From NCBI GenBank assembly GCA_934875675.1, contig CAKXIK010000015.1, forward strand, positions 1 to 38,308: DNA of 38,308 bases, written 5' to 3'. The position numbers and the translations under genes were made by a program. This DNA is from an uncultured bacterium. GTDB taxonomy: Bacteria > Bacillota > Clostridia > Oscillospirales > Acutalibacteraceae. Every line of letters begins with the position of its first letter. Position 1 is the stretch's first letter. Positions 16,712-24,958 of this stretch are shown one piece after another. Under the pieces are notes generated by a model. The model ran no database searches, was not told the DNA's origin, and worked only from the letters and a program-made list of their open reading frames with translations.

Positions 16712-17458
16712 ATGGTTAGTATCGGTCGGGGGATACGTTGGTATAATAATTATCTAGATGAAGTAGAATTTTGCAAAAATAATGATTTCAGTTTTATGCA
16801 GGTATGGTATCAAAATGGAAAAATCCTTGTCAATGATATCCCTGATCCAAAAATAGAATACATAAAAACTATTGGATTTCCTGTAATAATTCATGCTGTT
16901 TTTGACCCCATTGATTTTGAAATTTATGGAGATGACTTATTAGAAAAAGTAAAGATTTTGGAAATGAACGAAGTGATCATACACCCTGTTTCAAAGAAAT
17001 GTGAAGTTAATGCTAATACTCAATCTGAGCTTGTTGAACAGGCTAAATTGTTCTCTACTAAAGCGAAGAAACAAGGTGTAACTTGGTATCTTGAAAATAA
17101 CAGCGTAATTGATGCCTTTCACTATAAACCAACGGATATAAAAAAAGTATATGAGGCAGATGATTATGTTGAACAACTTTTAGATGTTGCACACATTGAC
17201 AATTATGGCCATCTAAAAGAAATAATTGATATTAAGTTTCCTAAATGCTTGCATATAGCTGGAAAACATTTTGATGTGCCGCATGAGCATCTTCCCTTGC
17301 CACAAGGTGACATTGATTATGGAATAGTATTTAAGCAATATTTATCAGGATTTAGCGGACGAATCATTTTAGAAATTGACGGAACGGACGAAGAAATATT
17401 ACTTTCAAAAAATATTATTGAACAAGCTATAAACACATTATCAATTGAAATACGCTGA
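16712..17458 (+). CDS. Sugar phosphate isomerase/epimerase-like TIM-barrel protein
   Basis: The protein has 248 residues. It resembles the xylose isomerase-like/AP endonuclease 2 TIM-barrel superfamily. Supporting patches are VIIHPVSKK, TWYLENNS (Glu at a barrel strand end), LLDVAHIDNYGH, CLHIAGKHFD with PHEHLPLPQGDIDY, and a final IILEIDGTDEE; these are the usual metal and substrate-binding strand ends. The substrate is unknown. GGAGGG precedes the ATG at 16712, which is preferred to an in-frame ATG at 16697 that lacks a site. The gene is clearly more AT-rich than its surroundings and lies directly after tRNA-Tyr, which suggests acquisition by transfer. Confidence 0.7.
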   Translation: MVSIGRGIRWYNNYLDEVEFCKNNDFSFMQVWYQNGKILVNDIPDPKIEYIKTIGFPVIIHAVFDPIDFEIYGDDLLEKVKILEMNEVIIHPVSKKCEVNANTQSELVEQAKLFSTKAKKQGVTWYLENNSVIDAFHYKPTDIKKVYEADDYVEQLLDVAHIDNYGHLKEIIDIKFPKCLHIAGKHFDVPHEHLPLPQGDIDYGIVFKQYLSGFSGRIILEIDGTDEEILLSKNIIEQAINTLSIEIR

Positions 17459-17743
17459 TTGAGATGATAGAATTCAAGTAAAGATTATTTTTATTTTATA
17501 GAAGAGATAACGATAATGGAATAACCGTTAAAAAAAATCGTCTTAATACCCTTTTTCATAGTGCTTTGTGTTTCAGATCATCCGCTAAATAATGATTGAG
17601 TCGTTCCAGTTTCATGATTAGGAATTCTTATTGGTTCTGTTGGTCTGTTTTTGTATTTAAAAATAACAGTCATGAAACATGACTAATGCGCACGCTTTCC
17701 ATCCATACAAATTCGGTTTAGTAATTTAAAAGGGAAGGTCAAT

Positions 17744-18205
17744 ATGTATAGAGAATTGATTTTTGAACTATCTCAAGGGAATGAGTGGGTGAAAATTCAG
17801 CCGCCGTGCCTTGAAAGCGAGATTGAACATGCTGAAAATGTAGTGGGCTATCCCTTCCCGAAAGAATTAAGAGAACTGCTCCAAGAGACAAACGGAGATA
17901 GATGGTGCCTGCTGTCAGCAAAAGAAATCATCGAAAATGTTGAACGCAACAGAGAATTCTTTCTTCCGCTCTTTGCAGAAGATTACAGTAAGAAAGAATA
18001 CAACGAAAGAGTGGACAGATTTATTTTCTTTGCAACAAACGGCTGCGGTGATTATTATTGCTATCGTGTTCGTCCTGACGGGAGTACCGATGAAACTACC
18101 ATCTATATATGGGAACACGAGGAATTAGGCGAGAAATGCTGTTGGAGAGCGGTCGCATTCAGTATGACAGAGTTTCTCACTCGGTATTATAACAGTGAAA
18201 TCTGA
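17744..18205 (+). CDS. SMI1/KNR4 (SUKH) family protein
   Basis: The protein has 153 residues. The pattern CLESEIEHAENVVGYPFPKELRE followed by LLQETNGD (about residues 25-56) is the family's start, and IFFATNGCGDYYCYRV (about 93-108) matches its central GxGD strand. It ends in MTEFLTRYY. Bacterial SUKH proteins commonly act as immunity proteins against polymorphic toxin nucleases, and others have housekeeping roles. No toxin gene is adjacent, so it is an orphan. AAAGGGAAGG precedes the ATG. The 285 bases before it are AT-rich, with a separated inverted repeat (GTTTCATGA near 17609 and TCATGAAAC near 17671). Confidence 0.82.
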   Translation: MYRELIFELSQGNEWVKIQPPCLESEIEHAENVVGYPFPKELRELLQETNGDRWCLLSAKEIIENVERNREFFLPLFAEDYSKKEYNERVDRFIFFATNGCGDYYCYRVRPDGSTDETTIYIWEHEELGEKCCWRAVAFSMTEFLTRYYNSEI

Positions 18206-18410
18206 TAGAAATACAAATTCCGGTTTATTGGTGCGATTACGACCACAACCTCCACCCTACAAGTTCGAATCTCTCTGCCAAAACGCAAAAATATCTTTAT
18301 GTACTATTTATTTTTCAATATTCATTCGTTTTCCGCTACTTTTATAATTACTATTGAAGCCGCTTCGCTAACATACGTTTCCATCCGGGCTAAAATTAAT
18401 AGAAAAATTT

Positions 18411-19061
18411 TTATTCCCTTTGCACCATACCGGATAAAACCTGCTCAAAATTCCAGATTTCTCCGCTGCGTTCTGCGCAAAAACGTTCTGTAAACTGTTT
18501 GAGAAAGTTCGACTTTTCCAAGTAGATGGCTTTGCTGACCGAAAAATTCAATTCATTCAGATATCGTTGATCCTCAGCCGGACGAACATTTTTCAAATAA
18601 TCCGCCATCTGCTGCAGCGTTTGATTATGTGCCGAGGCATATGCAAAATGCATCCAAACGTCATAAGAACCAAAATGGTCAAGAAGGTCGGCATCCTGAT
18701 GCAGCTTAACATAATCGGAATATGCATGATGTTGTTCCGTTCGGTTGTCGTGCAACGCAATAATTTCGCAGATTTCTTTCAGCTCTTTCGAATTGCAAAT
18801 CCCATTGAGCAGTTCCTGTGTAGTTTGTGCACCTTTTTCACAGTGCTCCTCTTCCCCGTTGCGGACATCGTGAAACCATGCTGCCACGGTTAATATATCA
18901 TCGTGAGTATTATCCTCCGGCAAAACAATTTTTCGAAGCATAAGTGTCAGTTTTGCTACCCGTTCGCCATGAAAAAACTTGTTTCCGGGTTCCTTCCAAG
19001 AATGACTGCTGCGGTTTTCCATGTTCTCCGCTGCAATCTGCTTAATGCTTTCCAACTCCAT
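18411..19061 (-). CDS. HD-domain metal-dependent phosphohydrolase
   Basis: The protein has 216 residues and carries the HD signature in order: FHGERVAKL (first His, about 30), AAWFHDVR (the HD pair, about 62), IALHDNR (about 99) and LHQDADLLDHFG (last Asp, about 121). The family hydrolyses phosphate esters of nucleotides; this substrate is unknown. The ATG at 19061 is preceded by GGGAGGAA; a longer in-frame start at 19103 lacks a site. The C-terminal third is helical and not conserved to my eye. It is transcribed alone, and the next minus-strand unit ends with its own terminator at 19233-19296. Confidence 0.82.
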   Translation of the reverse strand: MELESIKQIAAENMENRSSHSWKEPGNKFFHGERVAKLTLMLRKIVLPEDNTHDDILTVAAWFHDVRNGEEEHCEKGAQTTQELLNGICNSKELKEICEIIALHDNRTEQHHAYSDYVKLHQDADLLDHFGSYDVWMHFAYASAHNQTLQQMADYLKNVRPAEDQRYLNELNFSVSKAIYLEKSNFLKQFTERFCAERSGEIWNFEQVLSGMVQRE

Positions 19062-19232
19062 CTGTGCACTTCCTCCCGAATATATCTGCGTAATTTTCAA
19101 CAAACATCACCAATTATGTGGAAATATCCCCTTGTCGCATGAAGTTCGGGAATGATGTAGCGCTGCGCAAGTGCGCAAGTAAGATATTTGTTTATTCATT
19201 ATTACACAGAACACCGGAGTAAACAAGAACTC

Positions 19233-19296
19233 ATTAAAAAATAGCATTCTTCACACTTGGCTGATCCCAGTCCAATCGAAGAATGCTATTTTTAAT
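19233..19296 (-). terminator. Strong hairpin after the YibE/F remnant
   Basis: The arms 19233-19252 and 19278-19296 are complementary over 19 bp with one extra A, around a 25-base loop. On the minus strand they end in a T-run, so this is the old terminator of the YibE/F gene. The A-rich opposite side would also allow termination from the plus strand. Confidence 0.8.
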
Positions 19297-19329
19297 GACA
19301 TATATCTTTTGCTGTCTGCTTTTTGCCTG

Positions 19330-19936
19330 CTACTTTTTTAGTCCGTCACATTTATAGTTCTGCATGTAATGGTTGTTTTTATGCACGACCAATTCTGCTG
19401 CTGCAAATGCCGAAACAGGAACGGTCAAAATGATACCTAAACTGCCTGAAATCTCCTGCATCAGTTCTATGCCGGTATTGCTGGAATTAATGAGTTGAAG
19501 ATATGGAAGATCGTAGGAATAATTCAACATCAGCGTTGCAAGCGATCCACCCACAAAAGCAAGAATCAGCGTATTGGACATTGTCCCCATCATATCTCTG
19601 CCAACCCTCATACCTGACCGAAATAGTTGTCGTGCAGAAAGTGCCGGATCCGTAACATGTATTTCTGCAATTGCCGAAGAAATCGACATGGCAACATCCA
19701 TCACCGTGCCAAGAGATGAAATCAGAATCCCTGCGAAAAGGAGTCCTCCGCAAGATTATCCCGGAGGACACTGACAACAACTGCTTTTTCAAAACTGCGC
19801 CCTTGCGTACTCACCAACTCGGTTTTTTTACACCAGAAATCAGCACCAAAAAAACGGCAAGTACCGCCATGGCAGCACAGGCGGATATACGCATTGCCAG
19901 CTGCCCCGTGACCACCTTTTGCAGACTGTTTTTCAT
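19330..19936 (-). pseudogene. YibE/F family membrane protein, decayed
   Basis: YibE/F proteins are multi-pass membrane proteins of about 350-400 residues with unknown transport-like function. Here the N-terminus (ATG at 19936, then one hydrophobic segment AAMAVLAVFLVLI) soon runs into a stop at 19811-19813. The C-terminal part resumes downstream in another frame as LLFAGILISSLGTVMDVAMS and continues through MMGTMSNTLILAFVGGSLATL to the stop at 19330. A TAA interrupts the C-terminal frame near 19756. Most of the middle is missing, so at least one large deletion and frame damage have occurred. The C-terminal piece could still be translated from an internal GTG at 19704, but a functional product is unlikely. 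Confidence 0.75.
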
Positions 19937-20097
19937 AAGCCCCACTGTTTTCCTTTCTGAATTTGCAACTGCAACAATAACCATGTGCAGAATATCATGG
20001 GAATTCCCATTCGTATGCTTCACATTCTATACAAGAGAACAAGGATGTCGCTCTGCGAATCCCGCATTACAACACCCCGTTCAAAATATTCTAAAAA

Positions 20098-22026
20098 TTA
20101 TGCTCGCTGTTCTTTTCTCGCTTTTACCGCAATGATAATCAGAGCGGCACCACAAAGCAACGCAAATGCTGCACACACAATCGTCATGACATTAGAACCA
20201 CCGGTTGCCGGAACTTGTGTGTCTGTGTTCTGTATGGAGCTGGAATCCGTTGTGGAACTGGTGTTTGCGGCGGTGTTGGAGCTTGTTGCCTGGGAGGTTG
20301 TTTCCGACGAGGAACCGGAATTCTGAACCACAAGCGCTGCCTTCGCATTAGAAAGTGCCGCATAAGCATCGCTGACCGCTTGATCCGATGCATCTGATTT
20401 TGCAACAATTGCCATGGCATCGGATAATACCGTGTTCAGCGCAGCAAGTGTTTCCCCCGTGTAAGCGGTTCCGCCGGTAAGCAGTGCGTTTACTTCGGCA
20501 ATCAGGGCTTCAAGCGCGGTTTTGTCTGCTGATTTCACAATCGTGTAAGGAGTGGAACCTTCCAGCATTTTGCCGGTTAATGCGTCATATGTTGCAATCG
20601 TAAAGCTATTACTGGTCATGTTGATTACCGCATAAGAAGGAGTCCAGGTCTGGCTGCGTTCTGAGATATAGTCCTGCTTTTGTGCAATCAGATTATAGAA
20701 TTTGCTTCCGGTTGCAGAGTTCGCCTCAATGTAAAGAGTACCTTTCGGATCAATCACCTGTCCGCTCACCTGATTGCTGACGATATCGTAGCAATTATTC
20801 TCACGGAGATAGTCCGCCTTTTGTTCGTTACTGGCGCTTGCTTTAACCGGTGATTGTGTATAGGTCTTATGAGTTTCTCCGTCACCTGTCAATTGATAAG
20901 TCCTGGAATAGGTGTGGTCATGCCCCTGCAATGCGACATCAATTTCATACTTATCAAAAATGGGTGTCAACTGCGTGCGCAGAACAATACCATCAGAATC
21001 AGAATGATCATAGCCGGAACCGTAGATATCCTGATGGAACATCACAATTCTCCATTTTTTTGCCGAATTTTCCTCCACGGCTTTTTTGATAACTGCTTCA
21101 TGCGTTGCGCAGTTGACATTGTTTGTATCAATCACAATAAAGAGTGCATCGCCGTAGGTATAGTAGTAATCGGTACCTGCTGCCGTTCTGCCGGTCGTAT
21201 ATTCTGTCTGATCATTTGTAAAACTGTTCGGGTTGTTAAAGTGGTTGGAATAGTTCTCAAATTTAGAATCATGATTTCCAATTGTTGTGGAAAGCGGCAG
21301 GCTGCGAAGTACCGATGGATTCAGGAATCCGGCATACTCATATTCCTGTGCGGTGCCGTCACTGGTATTGTTAATCTGATCTCCGGCAGAAAGCAGAAAG
21401 CTGACATTCGGATTCTTGCTTAATGCCATTTGCAGTGTCTGATTCCAATTGAAGCTGTCATTGCGTGCAGCCAAAAGACCTGACATTGAGGCATTGTCAC
21501 TCGCGGTCTGACCGGAGCAGGCACCAATCTGCGGGTCGCCGACATAAAGCATTGAGAAGCTTGAAAAACTGCCGGTCGTATATTTCACCGGAGTACTTTC
21601 GGTCCCATTGCTGACATAAGTATAATAATAAACACAGTTTTCCTTCAGTCCTGTCACCGTAACCTTGTTTGCATAGTACTGAACACCATTTTGTACTTTG
21701 GCTTCGGTCTGCGTCCCTGTAAATTCAATTGCACCTGTCATATTCTGTGCCGACGAAAGCCTGACCACCGGAGCGTTGTCCTGCATATGGGAATACCAGC
21801 TGAAATTCAGCTCACTTTCGGTTTTTCCAACCGTCAGTGCAATTTTTTCATAATCGTTCTGCACTGTCTGCCATTCGGTTTTCCACGCTTCCCATTCGTC
21901 GGAAACTGAAGTGTTTGCAGAAGCATCATTCCAGTTCTCTGTTGCTGCCGCAGCCGAAAGGCAACTGCTTGCAACAATTGCCGCAGCTAACGCGAAGCAG
22001 GCAATCCTTTTTCCCTTGTTCATCAT
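20098..22026 (-). CDS. Surface-anchored purple acid phosphatase-like metallophosphoesterase
   Basis: The protein has 642 residues. A signal peptide (about 1-28, ending SCLSAAAA) is followed by a fibronectin-like N-terminal domain. The calcineurin-type phosphoesterase domain shows YVGDPQIG, LSAGDQINN, TTIGNHDSK, IVMFHQDIYG and ALQGHDHTYSR, supplying the dimetal ligands of the purple acid phosphatase group. A FIVAR-like helical module (about 510-575) and a Ser/Thr-rich linker follow. The C-terminus has VPATGG, a hydrophobic stretch and KARKEQRA, a sortase-type wall anchor with Val in place of the usual Leu. It probably releases phosphate from organic esters outside the cell. AAGGAG precedes the start. 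Confidence 0.9.
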   Translation of the reverse strand: MMNKGKRIACFALAAAIVASSCLSAAAATENWNDASANTSVSDEWEAWKTEWQTVQNDYEKIALTVGKTESELNFSWYSHMQDNAPVVRLSSAQNMTGAIEFTGTQTEAKVQNGVQYYANKVTVTGLKENCVYYYTYVSNGTESTPVKYTTGSFSSFSMLYVGDPQIGACSGQTASDNASMSGLLAARNDSFNWNQTLQMALSKNPNVSFLLSAGDQINNTSDGTAQEYEYAGFLNPSVLRSLPLSTTIGNHDSKFENYSNHFNNPNSFTNDQTEYTTGRTAAGTDYYYTYGDALFIVIDTNNVNCATHEAVIKKAVEENSAKKWRIVMFHQDIYGSGYDHSDSDGIVLRTQLTPIFDKYEIDVALQGHDHTYSRTYQLTGDGETHKTYTQSPVKASASNEQKADYLRENNCYDIVSNQVSGQVIDPKGTLYIEANSATGSKFYNLIAQKQDYISERSQTWTPSYAVINMTSNSFTIATYDALTGKMLEGSTPYTIVKSADKTALEALIAEVNALLTGGTAYTGETLAALNTVLSDAMAIVAKSDASDQAVSDAYAALSNAKAALVVQNSGSSSETTSQATSSNTAANTSSTTDSSSIQNTDTQVPATGGSNVMTIVCAAFALLCGAALIIIAVKARKEQRA

Positions 22027-22205
22027 ATGAACTCCTTCTTTCTATTCTTCTTTTTGTCTATGCACTTGCATTATAATCCAGTTTTTTATATATTCAACAC
22101 TTTTTACCAATGCTTTACCTCTTTTCACGTAAGTTTTACCAAAATACTCTATGGTTTTACTCTCCTGACAAACAGCAAACTTTTCTTTTTTCAAAAAATT
22201 TGCGT

Positions 22206-22234
22206 AAAAAAAACCGCAGCAATTATGCCGCGGT
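22206..22234 (-). terminator. Terminator after the DUF308 gene
   Basis: On the minus strand ACCGCGGCA and TGCTGCGGT form a hairpin with a 4-base loop and one mismatch, followed by eight T. It lies about 20 bases after the DUF308 stop. Confidence 0.8.
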
Positions 22235-22254
22235 CCATTGCCTATTTAATTAGA

Positions 22255-22902
22255 TTATCTTTTTCCTTTTTTTGTCCCAGCACCGCGTCCGTCTATGGAG
22301 GCGCCATTTTCATCAACCTCAACACCCGAAACCGCCACCGCGCCATCCATCCGCATTTGCTTAATACGACCCGAAACGCGGGAAATCGTCCACAGATCCG
22401 TCACCCCATTATAAATCAGAACAATACCAATCAACAGCATGAGCGTAGAAGCCGCTTCAAACGGGTTCACCAACAGGATAATTCCCGCCCCGAGTGCCAA
22501 AACCGCCAACAGCATCACAAGCCACCAACGGTGATAACCTGCACGCATTAAATCCATGCTCTGCTGTACCTTAACTGCGGCATCCACCACAATCGTGATT
22601 CCCAGCAAGACCGGCAATATTGAAACAATAATTTCCGGTTTCATTAAAAAGAATACACCGGCTCCCAACAGAATCAACCCTGAAACAAAGTCATAGCGAA
22701 ACAAGTCGAGCCTTACTTCATAGACAAAATAGCGTACAACCTGAATTACACCGAAAACCAGCAGCGCCGCACCAATCAGATAGCTGACGGCAAGCTTTGT
22801 TGCATCGGGCCAAATGGCAAGCACCAGCCCCAGCAAGATAGAGAAGATTGCAGTAAGTGTAAATTGTTTTCTTAAGTCTTTAATCCATTGTTTAAACATC
22901 AT
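22255..22902 (-). CDS. DUF308/HdeD-like membrane protein
   Basis: The protein has 215 residues. Six hydrophobic segments (for example AIFSILLGLVLAIWP, YLIGAALLVFGVIQVV, LILLGAGVFFLM, LLAVLALGAGIILLV and LMLLIGIVLIYNGV) are arranged as three repeats, as in the HdeD/DUF308 family. In enteric bacteria HdeD is linked to acid resistance; the role here is unknown. The C-terminal tail (from about 175) is polar and ends in basic residues. It is 27 bases downstream of the MarR gene in the same direction, so it is probably MarR-controlled. GAAAGGA precedes the ATG. Confidence 0.85.
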   Translation of the reverse strand: MMFKQWIKDLRKQFTLTAIFSILLGLVLAIWPDATKLAVSYLIGAALLVFGVIQVVRYFVYEVRLDLFRYDFVSGLILLGAGVFFLMKPEIIVSILPVLLGITIVVDAAVKVQQSMDLMRAGYHRWWLVMLLAVLALGAGIILLVNPFEAASTLMLLIGIVLIYNGVTDLWTISRVSGRIKQMRMDGAVAVSGVEVDENGASIDGRGAGTKKGKR

Positions 22903-22929
22903 TGATTCATCCTTTCATCAATTGAACCG

Positions 22930-23397
22930 TTACGGCCAATTTTTCAGATCCACACCGCGGCTGCGGATGCCATCCTCCAGCAGCGTAACGGATTGCTCCA
23001 ACAGACTCAGCAGCTGTTCTGCTTTTTGATTGCCCAACCCGTTGCGCAGCTGCTGCATATGTGCCTCAATTTGTTCACATTCTTGTTCTACCTTGGCACG
23101 TCCCTGGTCAGAAAGCTCCACCACCATTCGGCGCCTGTCCCGTTCGGAAACGTGCATATGGATCATTCCTTTTGCACGCAGACTGGAAAGAATAGATGTG
23201 ATGCGTGCACGGGTAACACCAAGTGCCTCACTTAACTCCGAAGGATTTACCTCCTGATTCTGCCTAAAATAAAGATGATAAAGAATTTTAGGTTCTCCCT
23301 GCCAAAAATGCGAAAGCGTTTCCAGTTCCCCAATTGCGTAAAGCCTACGCAAAGCCTCTGCCAAACGATCCTTTGGCAACTCACCTTCCGTTCTCAC
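22930..23397 (-). CDS. MarR family transcriptional regulator
   Basis: This winged-helix regulator has 155 residues. NPSELSEALGVTRARITSILSSL (about 53-75) is the helix-turn-helix, and SERDRRRMVVELSDQG (about 84-99) is the wing with the family's DxR motif. MarR proteins bind palindromes as dimers and often repress their own operon, so the DUF308 gene that follows is the likely target. The start is GTG at 23397 with GAGGGAAG before it. Short AT-rich inverted repeats lie just upstream (about 23440-23480) and could hold its operator. The ligand is unknown. Confidence 0.92.
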   Translation of the reverse strand: MRTEGELPKDRLAEALRRLYAIGELETLSHFWQGEPKILYHLYFRQNQEVNPSELSEALGVTRARITSILSSLRAKGMIHMHVSERDRRRMVVELSDQGRAKVEQECEQIEAHMQQLRNGLGNQKAEQLLSLLEQSVTLLEDGIRSRGVDLKNWP

Positions 23398-23601
23398 AAT
23401 TCTTCCCTCTTTCTGTGCAAAAATTACGCGTTACAGCAAAATAATAAACCATATAAATAATTAATATAATAAATTATAAAGCCCCGTTTATAAGCAACTG
23501 TGAAGCAGTAATGAACTTTTTATGAATTTGGATTCCAAATATGAATTTCAAATTAAAAAACAGAAAAAAAATGACTCTCGTCCGGTTTCATATCTCCGCA
23601 A

Positions 23602-23631
23602 TTTGCTTTGGGATTGAAGCAAACTTTTTTT
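23602..23631 (+). terminator. Orphan terminator-like hairpin
   Basis: TTTGCTT (23602-23608) pairs with AAGCAAA (23617-23623) around an 8-base loop, followed within two bases by seven T. No plus-strand gene lies upstream, since the MarR gene reads the other way. It may end a small RNA or be chance. Confidence 0.45.
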
Positions 23632-23760
23632 ATTTTAATCTGAAATACTCCATATAATTCGTTTCATTTTTATGATAGTGGATTCTGACCACGAAAACAA
23701 TCCAAAAACAGGTTTTTGAAATGAAATATTCCAAATTTATTTACATTTCAGTCATTTTTC

Positions 23761-23789
23761 TTGCATCTGAGATGGTTTTGTATTATACT
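23761..23789 (+). promoter_or_regulatory. Promoter of the acyltransferase-like gene
   Basis: TTGCAT (23761-23766) and TATACT (23784-23789) are 17 bases apart. The transcript would carry a leader of about 75 bases that contains a perfect inverted repeat, TTTCGTTTT (23813-23821) and AAAACGAAA (23830-23838), just ahead of the start. This could be an operator or a leader hairpin. Confidence 0.65.
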
Positions 23790-23868
23790 TAAAAAAAATG
23801 AAGCTTTTTCTGTTTCGTTTTGAATCTGCAAAACGAAATTTGATTTCACGAAAGGCAGGTACTCGCAA

Positions 23869-24837
23869 ATGTCTGATATGAAAGTCGCTCCACGCAAAAG
23901 ACAATTCGGCGACCGGTATGACGGCTGGCGTGTGCAAAGCAACGATGCATTCTTCTCCGTTATTCCGCACGTTTTGGTCAATCGCTGTGACTCACAGGTA
24001 TTTTTCGATGAGACAATTGATATCAACGAATTGGAGCAGTTTATCCGCAATCTGCGCCGCACCACCACCATGAAAGATTTGAGCACGCTTCATGTGATGA
24101 TTGCTGCTTTTGTGCGCATTATCTCGCAGTACCCCTGCGTTAACCGTTTCATCTGTGGCCGCAAAATTTATGCGCGTAACAAAATTGTTTTCGCTTTTAA
24201 CATTAAAAAGGAAATGACACTTGAGGCAGAAGAAACCTGCATCAAGGTTGAATTCGATCCTACTGATTCACTTTGGGATGTATATGAAAAAGTTTCATCT
24301 GCCATTGCGGTAAACAAGGAAGCGGAAACGCAGAACGATACCGACAGCATCGCACAGCTGTTTACTCATTGTCCATCATTTCTTGCTAAATTCGCTGTTT
24401 TTGTATTGAAGAGCCTGGATGCATTCGGATTGATGCCAAAGGCAGTCAATGAATTCAGTCCGTTCCATTCTACTCTTTACATCACGGACATGGGCTCCAC
24501 CGGGCTCGGTTCCGTTTTTCACCATCTTTATAACTTTGGTACGTGCACTCTTTTCTGCTGCCTTGGCAGAAAAGGTCGCCGCTTGAAAGTAAATGAAGAA
24601 GGAAAGGTTCAATATGGCCGCACGCTCAACCTTCGCTTTACGGTTGACGAACGTGTGGTGGACGGTTACTATTACGCCGTCACGATTCGTGAGCTGATGC
24701 GCTTGTTTAAGCATCCGGAATCTTTGCTGGAAAAGCCCGACTGTGTTGTCCCCGATCCGGGATTGCGGCTAACCCGAAAAGAAAAACGTCTGCTCAAAAA
24801 ACAACGTAAGTTAGAACGCCAGACAAACGCGGCATAA
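23869..24837 (+). CDS. Stand-alone 2-oxoacid dehydrogenase E2-like (CAT-fold) acyltransferase
   Basis: The protein has 322 residues. It matches the catalytic domain of the E2/chloramphenicol acetyltransferase fold but has no lipoyl or subunit-binding domain. Supporting segments are LHVMIAAFVRIISQYPCVNRFI (about 75-96), KIVFAFNIKKE, and SLWDVYEKVSSAI. LYITDMGSTGLGSVFHHLYNFGT (about 203) and LRFTVDERVVDGYYYA (about 258) follow. The family's catalytic motif is DHRxxDG; here it reads DERVVDG, with Glu for His, so ordinary acyl transfer is doubtful. A similar Glu may be normal in a clostridial subfamily. The C-terminal tail is strongly basic. Transcribed alone, with a promoter and terminator of its own. 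Confidence 0.8.
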   Translation: MSDMKVAPRKRQFGDRYDGWRVQSNDAFFSVIPHVLVNRCDSQVFFDETIDINELEQFIRNLRRTTTMKDLSTLHVMIAAFVRIISQYPCVNRFICGRKIYARNKIVFAFNIKKEMTLEAEETCIKVEFDPTDSLWDVYEKVSSAIAVNKEAETQNDTDSIAQLFTHCPSFLAKFAVFVLKSLDAFGLMPKAVNEFSPFHSTLYITDMGSTGLGSVFHHLYNFGTCTLFCCLGRKGRRLKVNEEGKVQYGRTLNLRFTVDERVVDGYYYAVTIRELMRLFKHPESLLEKPDCVVPDPGLRLTRKEKRLLKKQRKLERQTNAA

Positions 24838-24893
24838 GCTTTCGAACCGTGTAAGAAACCGTTTGCAAAATGGAAACGAAAACATTGGTTAAA

Positions 24894-24934
24894 AAATTCC
24901 CTCTGCAGGTTCCTGATGCAGAGGGAAATTTTTT
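24894..24934 (+). terminator. Terminator of the acyltransferase-like gene
   Basis: AAATTCCCTCTGCA (24894-24907) pairs perfectly with TGCAGAGGGAAATTT (from 24917) around a 9-base loop, followed by T. It lies 57 bases after the stop and 25 bases before the SIS gene. Confidence 0.9.
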
Positions 24935-24958
24935 ATAATCTGATTGGAGGTTGCTAAA

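Larger units (their letters stand above)
23398..23868. other. AT-rich divergent intergenic region
   Basis: These 471 bases separate the MarR operon from the acyltransferase-like gene. They hold several palindromes: TTTGGATTCCAAA near 23527 and GTGG-ATTCTGA-CCAC near 23680. A terminator-like hairpin with a T-run lies at 23602-23631 (plus strand), the promoter at 23761-23789, and a perfect 9-bp inverted repeat at 23813-23838. No protein-coding stretch was found. Confidence 0.6.

Noticed and set aside
18262..18290. tRNA-like 3' end
   Set aside because: It has a GTTCGAATC T-loop string, but the flanking bases do not form a T stem or acceptor stem. It is kept only as a possible island-edge clue.
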